From the NCBI RefSeq assembly GCF_024346975.1, contig NZ_AP024886.1:310001-374000 (forward strand): 64,000 nucleotides of DNA, in the 5' to 3' direction. The notes beneath the pieces were generated by a model that searched no databases, was not told where the DNA came from, and saw only the letters and a program-made list of their open reading frames with translations. Positions 60,701-63,084 of the stretch are shown piece after piece. This stretch comes from Vibrio neonatus (GTDB lineage Bacteria; Pseudomonadota; Gammaproteobacteria; Enterobacterales; Vibrionaceae). How positions within the stretch are numbered: position 1 is the stretch's first letter; the number at the start of each line of letters is the position of its first letter. The position numbers were made by a program, and so were the translations under genes.

Positions 60701-62982
60701 TGCAGATGGACCTTAAAGATCCAAATGGAGTGATGGATGTAAAACACACGGATATGGTTATAGGTGGTAAAACTTATCATCTAGGGGCCAATGGTGAGTT
60801 CATGATTGAAAGCCCGTACGGTTGTGTTCGTGTTCGTATAAACCAAGGGGTTTTAACTGTTTCTGAAGTACATTCAGGCACACATTCGGGCGTAAAACAG
60901 TTTATTCATTATGATTCAGGTCATGATCCAGCTCATGGTGTTCGCACATATGACACATCAGGTGTTGGTCATTACAACCCAGACCAATCGGCACTTTTAT
61001 TTGGTGAAAAGGCGGATTTGGGTAAGTTTGAAATCAAGTTAATTGACTCAGCGGGTAACAGTTATAGCTCAAGTTTTGAAATCAATTTATATGGGAATAA
61101 ACTGCCAGAAGTCGCGGCACATTTGACGCATGACACTGGAACAGTAGGTGATGGGGTTACCACTGATGGTAGTTACACTGTTGATGCACCTCAGCCTGGT
61201 GCGCATCTTGAATATTCGACAGATGGTACTCATTGGTCAGCGACTAAGCCCGCTACGCATATCGGTAAAAATCATATTCATGTGCGTCAAACTGCGGAAA
61301 TACCAGTACATGATCACCAAGGACAAATTGTTGTAGGTCAAACACGCCAGATTACTTCGGCGGCAACGATAATGGATGTCACGGTAGAAGCGCCTAAACC
61401 TGGCTCGGGTATACACCTTGTCGAAGATGTTACGTTCGATACAAACAACGGTCATATGTTAACCGCGTCGGCTGATATCAATGGTGTAATAGCGCAGGGC
61501 GGAATTAACCCTAGCGATAGTCATTTAGCTTTCCAAAAGCAGATTATTCATGGACGCTATGGTGACCTTGAACTCCAAAAAGATGGCACTTGGGCATATC
61601 ATGCCAACAATGATCAACGTGCAGTTCAAGAGTTAAATGCGGATGCGGAGATTGATAAATTTATTTCTTCACATCAAGGTACAACACACTCAACCTACCA
61701 GATAACAGAAGAGCTTTTACAATCAGGGCTTATTGATGAAGGTAAGAATGCCTTGGTTGAGCATTTTGAAGTTGTAAGTAACTCGGGTGTTAAAGTGCCA
61801 ATTGATGTACTTATTACTGGTAAGGATGAACCCGCAAATCCTACCTTTAAAGATCAGGCTCTTATTTATGATAGTGGAACTATGGGTGGTGATGCTAACA
61901 ATGCAGACGGCAGCAATGATTTGAAGAGTACTAAATATCGCCATGAAAGTTATGCCCATGTGCAAGGTGGTGATACCTATTGGCGTTTTGATTTAGGTCA
62001 ATCAGTGCACTTACGTCATCATGTAGATGGAGTTCAGTATCAGTTTATTATTGATAGCGAAAATGATGGTACAACACCTAATACAGAGGTTGGTTATTTT
62101 GATGATCCTATAGCTCATACTGGTTGGCATCCCGTATTGACAACAGATGGTAGTGGTCATATTTCAGGTAAAACTGTAACGCAAGCTGATATAGCGCATG
62201 GTCTGTTTGTACATACGACAGGTACAACGCAGGATAAATTTACTTTCCATATTACAGTGCATGCCTTGGATCGTAATGGAAACGATTTGACCAATCCACT
62301 GTCAATTTATCTGAATAAAGATTCAGGTGAGGATATGGCAAAAGGTCAGGTTAAAGATACTAAACATAATGATGGATTACCGATTAGTGCTAGCGACGAA
62401 CCAGACGACGTCCCAACTATCACCATCACAGCGCCAGAGCAGCACGACGCGCCTGATGATATGCCAAGCGTCGCCACAACAACTCATGACCAACATGACG
62501 CTTCAACCCATAGTACAGCGGCAACAAGCAACCCATACCTAGATATGGTACAAGCACATGCACAACCTGCGCAGCAGCATCATGATACGTCTGCGGCATC
62601 TCCTGCCCCTGTGGCAAGTCACACGCAAGGCGCAAGCGTATCAGACAGTGCGAGTCACTATCTGAATATGGTGGGTGTTGATGCGAAAGATGTGAAGATT
62701 GAGCATAACAAACATGGGGATGATCATCTTCATACCCATAAGCATTTTGCGCACAATCCATTGGCGGATGATTTCCAAGATCCAAAACATGCTCAGCAAC
62801 ACGGGCATGATGCTTTTGCTAATCCACTTGAGGATAAGCATGATCATAAGGTTCATAAACATAATCATGATGCCAAACATCACGATCTGGCGGATACAGG
62901 TAGCCAAGATGGTAACCATAATGCCCACGATCAGATGGACAACCACTTAGTGGATCCAATTACCCATCATCACAACAGTTAG
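30787..62982 (+). CDS. Giant type I-secreted repeat adhesin, 10,731 residues
   Basis: One uninterrupted frame of about 32.2 kb; the product is estimated at about 1.1 MDa. There is no Sec signal. Residues 1-50 are Lys/Gln/Glu-rich and probably helical, and 55-105 are His/Pro-rich. Two VCBS-like domains follow (about 185-385), then Ig-like domains. Tandem arrays A (752-4172), B (4175-5854), C (6297-8433) and D (8549-9215) make up most of the length. Residues about 9216-10540 are mostly unique. The last 190 residues are very rich in His and Asp and contain a duplicated YLxMV motif (Tyr10584, Tyr10625). Asp-rich loops suggest Ca2+ binding. I see no RTX nonapeptides and only one Cys (about 10013). 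It should be exported by the adjacent type I system as a biofilm or host-contact adhesin of the LapA/BapA/SiiE kind. The ligand is unknown. Confidence 0.93.
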   Translation: MAKKPEVKPVDPTIAKAKEQQKQAEKLRASELRYQEGDTELPISDLVMAESNAVFAHNAPQHSHHQQVVENTETHAAPHQGLDIMPPLAPHQPHHVSDVKPIFTGKVVANNEHAQQFVAARTETTHGIVEVASTGALNIFTTPGILASGGGVFMARQVVDGHEINHPITFTTGSAGAVVISGDSAAVLTEDVDVKAGDLVASGALVDETEGPSAFQTYQHDGKYGHLSIDSDGQWQYHADDHQMAIQSLKPGDSITDTFTVATNSGIDSSVTVVIKGAEDKAIIAGVHTGDVTEDVQVQDGKLNTEGQLFITDNDHDDAYFIPQTISTNHGEFTLDNQGHWHFTANNADPAIQQLAAGETFTQTFTAVSKDGGTTQEVVVTVHGTNDLPVLTVTQNSTKSGQLHTTDIDVTDTHIYGVVGGSAVGQTVIANGVYGDLTLDSITGEYGYKIHTDAIQNGHGMNYDPKTHTYSGQDSFEISTTDNHGGSATQHLTFFPTATLSVPTISGAKPSIHYSVPTQTQVSPVPPTTPVKTPAQPTVTIDGLDPTTDSGQDHTDGITNNQNPTVTGVAGVPFSHVSIVDGKNSDGTDKIVGSGYADVNGHYQIVVGLGQSPTNSGTHHDLTATVTDPSGQDGSTTSSTPILIDQHTAQPTVDLNATSDSFGGTGTNTDNITNIANPTLTLGNIDTDAQQVEVFVDGHSIGNAINQNGVWQVTVPKSFMDEGDHDITATVTDVAGNTSTSNALTVTIDQHVAAPGATGIVTEDTKVTATGDVNPQGEVGDVVTVINADGKHGHFDVKADGTYTYTLDNNAAQHLAQGESETDSVKYTVTDTAGNTNTGDITVTIHGSNDVPDLHITQSTNTTGTLSTKDADTTDTHTYDAVGGTTTGSSVVAHGTFGDLTLDNATGVYSYTMHADAIHQGMNYDANSGKYTGQDTFEVSTDDHHGGKDSQFLTFDPTATLTAPSVVGAQPTVTNSVPTQAQLTPTAPTAPTLTPATPTVTLKGLTINTDTGIDHTDGITSSSTPSITGSTDIPFSQVDIIDGKNADGSDHIVGSGFADGNGQFEIVVDLGNSTTVDGTHHDLGAKVTDPSGHDGQTMATTAIVVDQIVAAPDATDTVTEDTKVTTTGDVNPQGEVGDVVTVIDADGKHGHFDVKADGTYTYTLDNNAAQHLAQGESETDSVKYTVTDTAGNTNTGEITVTIHGSNDIPSLQIAQSANTTGTLSTKDADTTDTHTYGAVGGTTKGSSIVVHGTFGDLTLDNATGVYSYTMHADAIHQGMNYDANSGTYTGQDTFEVSTDDHHGGKDSQFLTFNPTATLTAPSVVGAQPTVTNNVPTQAQLTPTAPIAPTLTPATPSVTLKGLTTNTDTGIDHTDGITSSSTPSITGSTDIPFSQVDIIDGKNADGSDHIVGSGFADGNGQFEIVVDLGNSTTVDGTHHDLGAKVTDPSGHDGQTMATTAIVVDQIVAAPDATDTVTEDTKVTTTGDVNPQGEVGDVVTVIDADGKHGHFDVKADGTYTYTLDNNAAQHLAQGESETDSVKYTVTDTAGNTNTGEITVTIHGTNDIPDLHITQSTNTTGTLSTKDADTTDTHTYDAVGGTTTGNSIVAHGTFGDLTLDNATGVYSYTMHADAIHQGMNYDANSGTYTGQDTFEVSTDDHNGGKDSQFLTFNPAATLTAPSVVGAQPTVTNNVPTQAQLTPTAPIAPTLTPATPTVTLTGLTTNTDTGIDHTDGITSSSTPSITGSTDIPFSQVDIIDGKNADGSDHIVGSGFADGNGQFEIVVDLGNSTTVDGTHHDLGAKVTDPSGHDGQTMATTAIVVDQIVAAPDATDTVTEDTKVTTTGDVNPQGEVGDVVTVIDADGKHGHFDVKADGTYTYTLDNNAAQHLAQGESETDSVKYTVTDTAGNTNTGEITVTIHGTNDIPDLHITQSTNTTGTLSTTDVDTTDTHTYDAVGGITTGSSVVAHGTFGDLTLDNATGVYSYTMHADAIHQGMNYDANSGTYTGQDTFEVSTDDHNGGKDSQFLTFNPAATLTAPSVVGAQPTVTNNVPTQAQLTPTAPIAPTLTPATPTVTLTGLTGNTDTGIAHTDGITSNPTPSITGTTDIPFSQVDIIDGKNADGSDHIVGSGFADAKGDFEIAIDLGKSLSVDGTHHDLGAKVTDPSGHDGQTTTTTPILIDQHTAQPTVDLNATSDSFGGTGTNTDNITNITTPTLTLGNIDTDAQQVEVFVDGHSIGDAAIQNGVWQITVPKSFMNEGDHDITATVTDIAGNTSTSNALTVTIDQHVAAPDATNTVTEDSKVTATGDVNPHGEVGDVVTVIDADGKHGHFDVMANGTYTYTLDNNAAQHLAQGESETDTVKYTVTDTAGNTNTGEITVTIHGTNDVPDLHITQSTNTTGTLSTIDVDTTDTHTYGAIGGTTTGSSVVAHGTFGDLTLDNATGVYSYTMHADAIHQGMNYDANSGTYVGQDTFEVSTDDHHGGKDSQFLTFNPTATVTAPSVVGAQPTVTNNVPTQAQLTPTAPIAPTLTPATPTVTLTGLTGNTDTGIDHTDGITSNPTPSITGSTDIPFSQVDIIDGKNADGSDHIVGSGFADGKGDFEIAIDLGKSSKVDGTHHDLGAKVTDPSGHDGQTTATTAIVVDQNVAAPDATNTVTEDSKVTTTGDVNPQGEVGDVVTVIDADGKHGHFDVKADGTYTYTLDNKAAQHLAQGESETDSVKYTVTDTAGNTNTGEITVTIHGSNDIPSLQIAQSANTTGTLSTTDVDTTDTHTYDAVGGITTGSSVVAHGTFGDLTLDNATGVYSYTMHADAIHQGMNYDANSGTYTGQDTFEVSTDDHNGGKDSQFLTFNPTATLTAPSVVGAQPTVTNNVPTQAQLTPMAPIAPAITLTTPTVTLKGLTGNTDTGIDHTDGITSNPTPSITGSTDIPFSQVDIIDGKNADGSDHIVGSGFSDGKGDFEIAIDLGKSSKVDGTHHDLGAKVTDPSGHDGQTTTTTPILIDQHTAQPTVDLNATSDSFGGTGTNTDNITNITTPTLTLGNIDTDAQQVEVFVDGHSIGDAAIQNGVWQITVPKSFMNEGDHDITATVTDIAGNTSTSNALTVTIDQHVAAPDATNTVTEDSKVTATGDVNPHGEVGDVVTVIDADGKHGHFDVMANGTYTYTLDNNAAQHLAQGESETDTVKYTVTDTAGNTNTGEITVTIHGTNDIPDLHITQSTNTTGTLSTKDADTTDTHTYDAVGGTTTGSSVVAHGTFGDLTLDNATGAYSYTMHADAIHQGMNYDANSGTYTGQDTFEVSTDDHHGGKDSQFLTFNPTATLTAPSVVGAQPTVTNSVPTQAQLTPMAPIAPAITLTTPTVTLTGLTGNTDTGIDHTDGITSNPTPSITGSTDIPFSQVDIIDGKNADGSDHIVGSGFADGNGDFEIVVDLDTSLSVDGTHHDLGAKVTDPSGHDGQTTTTTAIVVDQNVAAPDATDTVTEDSKVTATGNVNPQGEVGDVVTVIDADGKHGHFDVKADGTYTYTLDNKAAQHLALGESETDTVKYTVTDTAGNTNTGDITVTIHGSNDIPSLQIAQSANTTGTLSTTDVDTTDTHTYGAVGGMTTGSSVVAHGTFGDLTLDNATGVYSYTMHADAIHQGMNYDANSGTYTGQDTFEVSTDDHHGGKDSQFLTFNPTATLTAPSVVGAQPTVTNNVPTQAQLTPMAPIAPAITLTTPTVTLTGLTGNTDTGIDHTDGITSNPTPSITGSTDIPFSQVDIIDGKNADGSDHIVGSGFADAKGDFEIAIDLGKSSTVDGTHHDLGAKVTDPSGHDGQTTATTAIVVDQNVAAPDATDTVTEDTKVTTTGNVNPQGEVGDVVTVIDADGKHGHFDVKADGTYTYTLDNNAAQHLAKGEPETDSVKYTVTDTAGNTNTGEITVTIHGTNDIPDLHITQSTNTTGTLSTKDVDTTDTHTYGAVGGMTTGSSVVAHGTFGDLTLDNATGVYSYTMHADAIHQGMNYDANSGAYTGQDTFEVSTDDHHGGKDSQFLTFDPTATLTAPSVVGAQPTVTNSVPTQAQLTPTAPIAPTLTPATPTVTLKGLTGNTDTGIDHTDGITSNPTPSITGSTDIPFSQVDIIDGKNADGSDHIVGSGFSDGKGDFEIAIDLGKSSKVDGTHHDLGAKVTDPSGQDGQTTTTTPIVIDQNVGAPTVDLNASSDSYGAKGTDHDDLTNDTTPTFTLNGVDTDAASVEVFIDGKSVGSAAHNGTDWTFTSAALADGDHTVTAVVTDNAGNTSTTSPALTVTVDTHAAVDAGFTDTLIGSGEQAKTVITGHVEAGAHLDTLVVKDSAGHHLDVPTSGITVKPDGSFTTTVDLTAGNFTDGALTVTASSTDKAGNTATSTPTHSTLDTGIATPAVDLNATSDTHGANTTGTDTDNLTKDTTPTFTLNGVDTDAASVEVFIDGKSVGHARDNGTDWTFTSATLADGDHTVTAVVTDNAGNTSAASPALTVTVDTQTAVDAGFTDNLISNTEQSTTVITGHVEAGAHLDTLVITDSAGHHLDVPTSGITVKADGSFTTTVDLTAGNFTDGQLSVTASSTDKAGNTATSTPTHSTLDTGVATPAVDLNATSDSHGANTIGTDTDNLTKDTTPTFTLNGVDTDAASVEVFIDGKSVGSAAQSGTDWTFTSAALADSDHTVTAIVTDNAGNISTTSPALTITVDTQTTVNAELTDKLIGSSEQAKTVITGHVEEGAHLDTLVITDSAGHHLDVPTSGITVKADGSFTTTVDLTAGNFTDGALTVTASSTDKAGNTATSTPTHSTLDTGVATPAVDLNATSDSHGANTTGTDTDNLTKDTTPTFTLNGVDTDAAFVEVIIDGKSVGHATNTGTDWTFTSAALADGDHTVTAIVTDNAGNTSATSPALTVTVDTHTAVDAGFTDTLIGSGEQAKTVITGHVEEGAHLDTLVITDSAGHHLDVPTSGITVKPDGSFTTTVDLTVGNFTDGQLSVTASSTDKAGNTATSTPTHSTLDTGVATPTVDLNASSDSHGTNTAGTDTDNLTKDTTPTFTLNGVDTDAASVEVFIDGKSVGSAAQSGTDWTFTSAALADGDHKVTAIVTDNAGNTSTTSPALTITVDTQTTVNAELTDKLIGSSEQAKTVITGHVEEGAYLDTLVITDSAGNHLDVDTTGMTIDGHGDFSIAVDLTKGVKDKSGAATQLVDGDLTVSASSTDKAGNTAASTPTHSTLDTSVATPAVDLNATSDTHGANTTGTDTDNLTKDTTPTFTLNGVDTDAASVEVLIDGKSVGHARDNGTDWTFTSAALADGHHKVTAIVTDTAGNISTTSPELTITVDTQTTVNAELTDKLIGSGEQSATVITGHVEPGAHLDTLVITDSAGNHLDVDTTGMTIDGHGDFSIAVDLTKGVKDKSGAATQLVDGDLIVTASSTDKAGNTATSTPTHSTLDTGVATPAVDLNATSDSHGANTAGTDTDNLTKDTTPTFTLNGVDTDAAFVEVIIDGKSVGHATNTGTDWTFTSAALADGDHTVTAIVTDNAGNTSATSPALTVTVDTHTAVDAGFTDTLIGSGEQAKTVITGHVEAGAHLDTLVIKDSAGHHLDVPTSGITVKPDGSFTTTVDLTAGNFTDGQLSVTASSTDKAGNTATSTPTHSTLDTGVTTPAVDLNATSDSHGANTAGTDTDNLTKDTTPTFTLNGVDTDAASVEVFVDGKSVGSAAHKGTDWTFTSAALADGDHKVTAIVTDNAGNTSAMSPALTITVDTQTTVNAELTDKLIGSGEQSATVITGHVEPGAHLDTLVITDSAGNHLDVDPTGMTIDGHGDFSIVVDLTKGVKDKSGAATQLVDGDLIVSASSTDKAGNTATSTPTHSTLDTGVASPTVSFESTGKDSIYNIVEVGPDGTVTATITPNTDAKVGDTLTYTVASGVKQAHTLTATDLTQGVDIEVRPGDTVTATVTDAAGNTSKDASGTAAGSDLVVSTPTVDLNATSDTYGINTAGTDTDNITKDTTPTFTLNGIDTDATSVEVFVDGKSVGNAMRSGTDWTFTAAHLADGDYKITAKVTDYAGNTSNSSPELTVTVDTDINPVTLTLQNSSNSGDKTDHLTHGENFNDKTHPGQGDLIFDLSAVDKDIDPSNGGVVVKDATGYEVTGSFIQVNGQWEFHTTTSELPDGDHTLYTVVTDIAGNSVEGGSTLVTVDTSASATISVGSINGGNPINEVDAKGKIQVSGTVGGDASVGDHISIEINGHVHNKVLVEKGNVFNLDVDGSEFTTDTNGQTVISSEVNATVTGTDAAGNSFTATNHTPATAGGPSVHSGQFRVDTHAGTIAVDKGLTADKDDVLNLAEQGQDLVISGSTTGIEDGQYVTVEFNGHKYGDAASGAPIEVRGSQWTLTVPHADLVGIKDGASLEITPSVSDRAGNPATVTDGHLTTDLHADAGITINSINGGNAINVATKGDVDVIGTLTGDVDPTSKVDVVFNGQHYPGTITGSAGHYGFTAKVPSSELKSHSGDVTATVTGTDNHGNPFTGTDKSAPLVDTAAGTIAVDHHLTALKSDDIVNATEHGQELVLSGTTTGIEADQEVTVHFNGQDYTAKVVLNTGSQTDGTWQATVPATDVTHLIDGTDYPVTAEVSDKAGNAATMAGTAESIHADLHASAGITLNSIHNGVTINAGFTGDQNGNLAVTGTVSGDAKEHDPVVLVVNGHQFIGEVDATGQGFSIDVPVSEFKAGSGEVQARVSVTDVAGNTALAYNNGQSAFTHAISGTTPVGPTSSATHNGQFSVDTQAGTIAVDHHLTALKSDDIVNATEHGQELVLSGTTTGIEADQEVTVHFNGQDYTAKVVLNTGSQTDGTWQATVPATDVAHLVDGTDYLVTAEVSDKAGNAATTAGTAESLHADLHADAGITLNSIHNGVTINAGFTGDQNGNLAVTGTVSGDAKEHDPVVLVVNGHQFTGEVDTTGQGFSIDVPVSEFKAGSGEVQARVSVIDAAGNTASAYNNGQSAFTRAISGTTPVGPTSSVTHNGQFSVDTQAGTIAVDTGLTANKDDVLNLAEQGQDLVISGTTTGIEDGQHVTVEFNGHKYGDAASGAPIEVHGNQWTLTVPHADLVSIKDGASLEIAPSVSDAAGNPATVTDGHLITDLHADAGISINSINGGTTINAGFTGDQSGNLAVTGTVIGDAKNHDPVVLVVNGHQFTGEVDATGQGFSIDVPVSEFKAGSGEVQAQVSVTDAAGNTASAYNNGQSAFTQAISGTAPVGPTSSVTHNGQFSVDTQAGTIAVNTGLTVNKDDVLNLAEQGQDLVISGRTTGIEDGQHVTVEFNGHKYGDAASGAPIEVHGNQWTLTVPNTDLVGIKDGASLEITPSVNDAAGNPATVTDGHLITDLHADAGITINSINGGNTINAAFTGDQSGNLAVTGTVSGDAKEHDPVVLVVNGHQFTGEVDATGQGFSIDVPVSEFKAGSGEVQARVSVTDAAGNTASAYNNGQSAFTQAISGTTPVGPTSSVTHNGQFSVDTQAGTIAVDHQLTSLKSDDIVNATEHGQELVLSGTTTGIEADQEVTVHFNGQDYTAKVVLNTGSQTGGTWQATVPAADVAHLIDGTDYPVTAEVSDKAGNAATTAGTAESLHADLHADAGITIDSINGGATINASTGDVTVSGTVSGDVATGETVTLNINGRKHTAVVGTGHTFTATAIPAADFAKDTSGKAVTSGEVTATVTGTDAAGNSVTVTNHAPTSTGGTPVHNGQFSVDTYAGTIAVDHHLTALKSDDIVNATEHGQDLILSGTTTGIEADQEVTVHFNGQDYTAKVVLNTGSQTDGTWQVTVPATDVTHLIDGTDYPVTAEVSDKAGNAATTTGTAESIHADLHADAGITIDSINGGATINASTTDVTVTGTVSGDVATGETVTLNINGHKHTAVVGTGHTFTATAIPAADFAKDTSDKAVTSGEVTATVTGTDAAGNLVTVTNHAPALAGGTPVHNGQFSVDTQAGTIAVDHHLTALKSDDIVNATEHGQDLVLSGTTTGIEADQEVTVHFNGQDYTTKVVLNTGSQTDGTWHATVLAADVAHLVDGTDYPVTAEVSDKAGNQATMTGTAESIHADLHASAGITLNSIHNGVTINAGFTGDQSGNLAVTGTVSGDAKEHDPIVLVVNGKQFTGEVDATGQGFSIDVPVSEFKAGSGEVQARVSVTDAAGNTASAYNNGQSVFTYAISGTTPVGPTSSATHNGQFSVDTQAGTIAVDTGLTANKDDVLNLAEQGQDLVISGTTTGIEDGQYVTVEFNGHKYGDAASGAPIEVHGNQWTLTVPHADLVGIKDGASLEITPSVSDAAGNPTTVTDGHLTTDLHADAGITINRINGGVIINANTGDITVTGTVSGDVKTGETVTLDINGYLHTAVVGAGHTFTAAAIPATHFTTDASGQAVTSGEVKATVTGTDTAGNSVTVTNHTPALAGGTPVHNGQFSVDTDITPVTLTLQESSNSGDKADHLTHGNRFDDMNHKGDLVFDLSTIDKDIDPKNGGIVVKDSADHIVNGSLKETNGKWEFHTDTTALPEGDHTLHVSATDTAGNNVDGSVTAVTVDTQAGISITHVAKDDIIDSSEITNGFDISGTVDHVEAGQQVVITWKDQSGSTHTVIDANATTQVAAGQTAGTWNAHIPASELSGANLPDGFTPTFTATVVDVAGNSVQNTSTPTVDSHVDGVSLTLQAGSNSGITTDSITHGDGTGQLVFDLGSVNSDVNPATDVVVKDSQGHKIDGTFAKNNGQWTFTTTSKLTDGDYALHTEVTDSHGNTATGTPTNVTVDTKAGISITHVANDDIIDGSEITNGFTISGTVDHVEAGQQVVITWTDDKGTTHTVTDANATTQVTAGQTAGTWNAHIPASELSGANLPDGFTPTFTATVVDVAGNSVQNTSTPTVDSHVDGVSLTLQAGSNSGITTDSITHGDGTGQLVFDLGSVNSDVNPATDVVVKDSQGHKIDGTFAKNNGQWTFTTTSKLTDGDYALHTEVTDSHGNTATGAPTNVTVDTKAGINITHVANDDIIDGSEITNGFTISGTVDHVEAGQQVVITWADDKGTTHTVTDANAITQVTAGQTAGTWNAHIPVSELSAANLPDGFTPTFTATVVDVAGNSVHDTSTPTVDSHVDGVSLTLQAGSNSGLVTDSITHGDGKGQLVFDLGSVNPDVDPAKDVIVKDSQGHKIDGTFAQNNGKWTFTTTANKLTDGDQSLHTEVTDSHGNTGRGGDTDVTVDTQVSPLSIQLTHDTYTRHNAEEHDLRTSDTHVSVTGAESGAKVEFSYDGGNTWTTDKPGVHTFTEGVHDIVARQTDVAGNVSASSNVLHMYYDPEAHVTNDNEHVMLGSQDLKAGEHTLTDGSKFNHDGETGIHGNVMDNNLDSPGSSAQRGKVAANGDYEAVKDVHWNDGTATHDLHLGKLMNPIQGHYGKFYLQQGGEYIYVVNTNNNEVKALQAGQSLHEVFTLNTVDTAGNHHDETLDIRIDGQSANHAPDVNLTTDTGINPHDLVTQTDGLTVSNLVNGATVQFSTDGGKHWTDVASGSNITGAMLHHSIDGHYTVDVRQKDPSGHISPQTTLTYTLDTHAGISIKHIATDDVIELVEQKAGFKVEGTVGQVDDGQVVAVTWHDTNGNHSVNAVVNQGVWHADIPAAELTGLKQDEMPKFTATVTDLAGNTATDAHIATAQLDSHVNPVTLDLTDGTDSGISHKDNITHGDANGKLVFNLGSVDPDVDPSAGGVVVKDATGNIIKGTFSSIKGSHGTVQWTFHTDIKELPRGLHTLHAETMDMHGNTSTGASINVTIDTRISAEVEIDDGVNPAHQNTHYHSDGMINEAELTTTRISGYIDAGTTLNSITLKGSGDNAHTETIRFTHLVNDGKVHTEVVNGIKVTLDAQGHYEFVKNVTSFADGLLTASAHVSDAAGNRLVKTAHSHINRHPELDPYFNTDWTAKDHSQPLAQAEHYILERFVSEHHTHGLPIDNTHGHKINTNTSRMFMQMDLKDPNGVMDVKHTDMVIGGKTYHLGANGEFMIESPYGCVRVRINQGVLTVSEVHSGTHSGVKQFIHYDSGHDPAHGVRTYDTSGVGHYNPDQSALLFGEKADLGKFEIKLIDSAGNSYSSSFEINLYGNKLPEVAAHLTHDTGTVGDGVTTDGSYTVDAPQPGAHLEYSTDGTHWSATKPATHIGKNHIHVRQTAEIPVHDHQGQIVVGQTRQITSAATIMDVTVEAPKPGSGIHLVEDVTFDTNNGHMLTASADINGVIAQGGINPSDSHLAFQKQIIHGRYGDLELQKDGTWAYHANNDQRAVQELNADAEIDKFISSHQGTTHSTYQITEELLQSGLIDEGKNALVEHFEVVSNSGVKVPIDVLITGKDEPANPTFKDQALIYDSGTMGGDANNADGSNDLKSTKYRHESYAHVQGGDTYWRFDLGQSVHLRHHVDGVQYQFIIDSENDGTTPNTEVGYFDDPIAHTGWHPVLTTDGSGHISGKTVTQADIAHGLFVHTTGTTQDKFTFHITVHALDRNGNDLTNPLSIYLNKDSGEDMAKGQVKDTKHNDGLPISASDEPDDVPTITITAPEQHDAPDDMPSVATTTHDQHDASTHSTAATSNPYLDMVQAHAQPAQQHHDTSAASPAPVASHTQGASVSDSASHYLNMVGVDAKDVKIEHNKHGDDHLHTHKHFAHNPLADDFQDPKHAQQHGHDAFANPLEDKHDHKVHKHNHDAKHHDLADTGSQDGNHNAHDQMDNHLVDPITHHHNS
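33040..43302 (+). repeat. Array A: nine VCBS-containing super-repeats
   Basis: Units start with the codons for VAAPDAT at 33040, 34111, 35182, 36253, 37636, 38707, 40090, 41161 and 42232. Seven units are exactly 1071 bp (357 residues): a VCBS domain, a domain with THTYDAVGG and HADAIHQGMNY, a Pro/Thr linker, and an Ig-like domain with DIIDGKNADGSDHIVGSG. Two units (starting 36253 and 38707) are exactly 1383 bp because they carry one extra 104-residue Ig-like domain (PTVDLNATSDSFGG). 7 x 1071 + 2 x 1383 equals the array length, so no net indel has accumulated. Confidence 0.95.
43309..48348 (+). repeat. Array B: eight paired Ig-like units
   Basis: Units start at 43309, 43921, 44542, 45163, 45784, 46432, 47080 and 47701, with lengths 612, 621, 621, 621, 648, 648, 621 and 648 bp. 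Each holds a PTFTLNGVDTDAASVEVFID domain and a VITGHVEAGAHLDTLVI domain ending in SSTDKAGNTATSTPTHSTLD. The 648-bp form replaces PTSGITVKPDGSF by TTGMTIDGHGDFSI and has a nine-residue longer segment (GVKDKSGAATQLVDGDL). Confidence 0.93.
48958..49314 (+). repeat. Flanking domain, first copy, before array C
   Basis: A domain beginning TDINPVTLTLQNSSNSGDK and containing FDLSAVDKDIDPSNGGVVVKD. A close relative stands at about 56086-56430, so array C is bracketed by two copies. Confidence 0.75.
49675..56085 (+). repeat. Array C: nine two-module Ig-like units in mosaic order
   Basis: Units start at 49675, 50323, 51058, 51793, 52519, 53245, 53950, 54655 and 55390; lengths are 648, 735, 735, 726, 726, 705, 705, 735 and 696 bp. 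The first half is X1 (HLTALKSDDIVNATEHGQ) or X2 (GLTANKDDVLNLAEQGQ). The second half is Y1 (INAGFTGDQNGNLAVTG), Y2 (INASTGDVTVSGTVSGD) or, once, Y3. Order: X2-Y3, X1-Y1, X1-Y1, X2-Y1, X2-Y1, X1-Y2, X1-Y2, X1-Y1, X2-Y2. Lengths are additive: X1 is 9 bp longer than X2, and Y1 is 30 bp longer than Y2. Confidence 0.92.
56086..56430 (+). repeat. Flanking domain, second copy, after array C
   Basis: Begins TDITPVTLTLQESSNSGDK and contains FDLSTIDKDIDPKNGGIVVKD; homologous in protein and DNA to the domain at about 48958-49314. Confidence 0.75.
56431..58431 (+). repeat. Array D: three nearly identical 666-bp units
   Basis: Units start at 56431, 57097 and 57763 (666, 666 and 669 bp). Each has a domain with ITHVANDDIIDGSEITNGF and HIPASELSGANLPDGF followed by one with VDGVSLTLQAGSNSG and FDLGSVNSDVNPATDVVVKD. 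Units 1 and 2 are almost base-for-base identical from about 56640 to 57110 and 57306 to 57776. The third unit has diverged. Confidence 0.92.
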
Positions 62983-63004
62983 TTCTGAGTATTAGGGTAT
63001 GACA

Positions 63005-63038
63005 AACAAAAACCAGTCTGAAAAGGCTGGTTTTTGTT
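63005..63038 (+). terminator. Terminator of the giant gene, bidirectional
   Basis: Perfect 12-bp stem AACAAAAACCAG / CTGGTTTTTGTT (63005-63016, 63027-63038), 22 bases past the stop. Its A-rich and T-rich flanks would also end the convergent AraC gene. Confidence 0.9.
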
Positions 63039-63084
63039 ATGCTCGCAACCTATAAGTCATCACTGTAAGTATTATCAACTTACT

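Noticed and set aside
62390..62982. RTX nonapeptide region at the end of the giant protein
   Set aside because: Asp/His-rich repeats are present but no GGxGxDxxx tandem pattern is visible.
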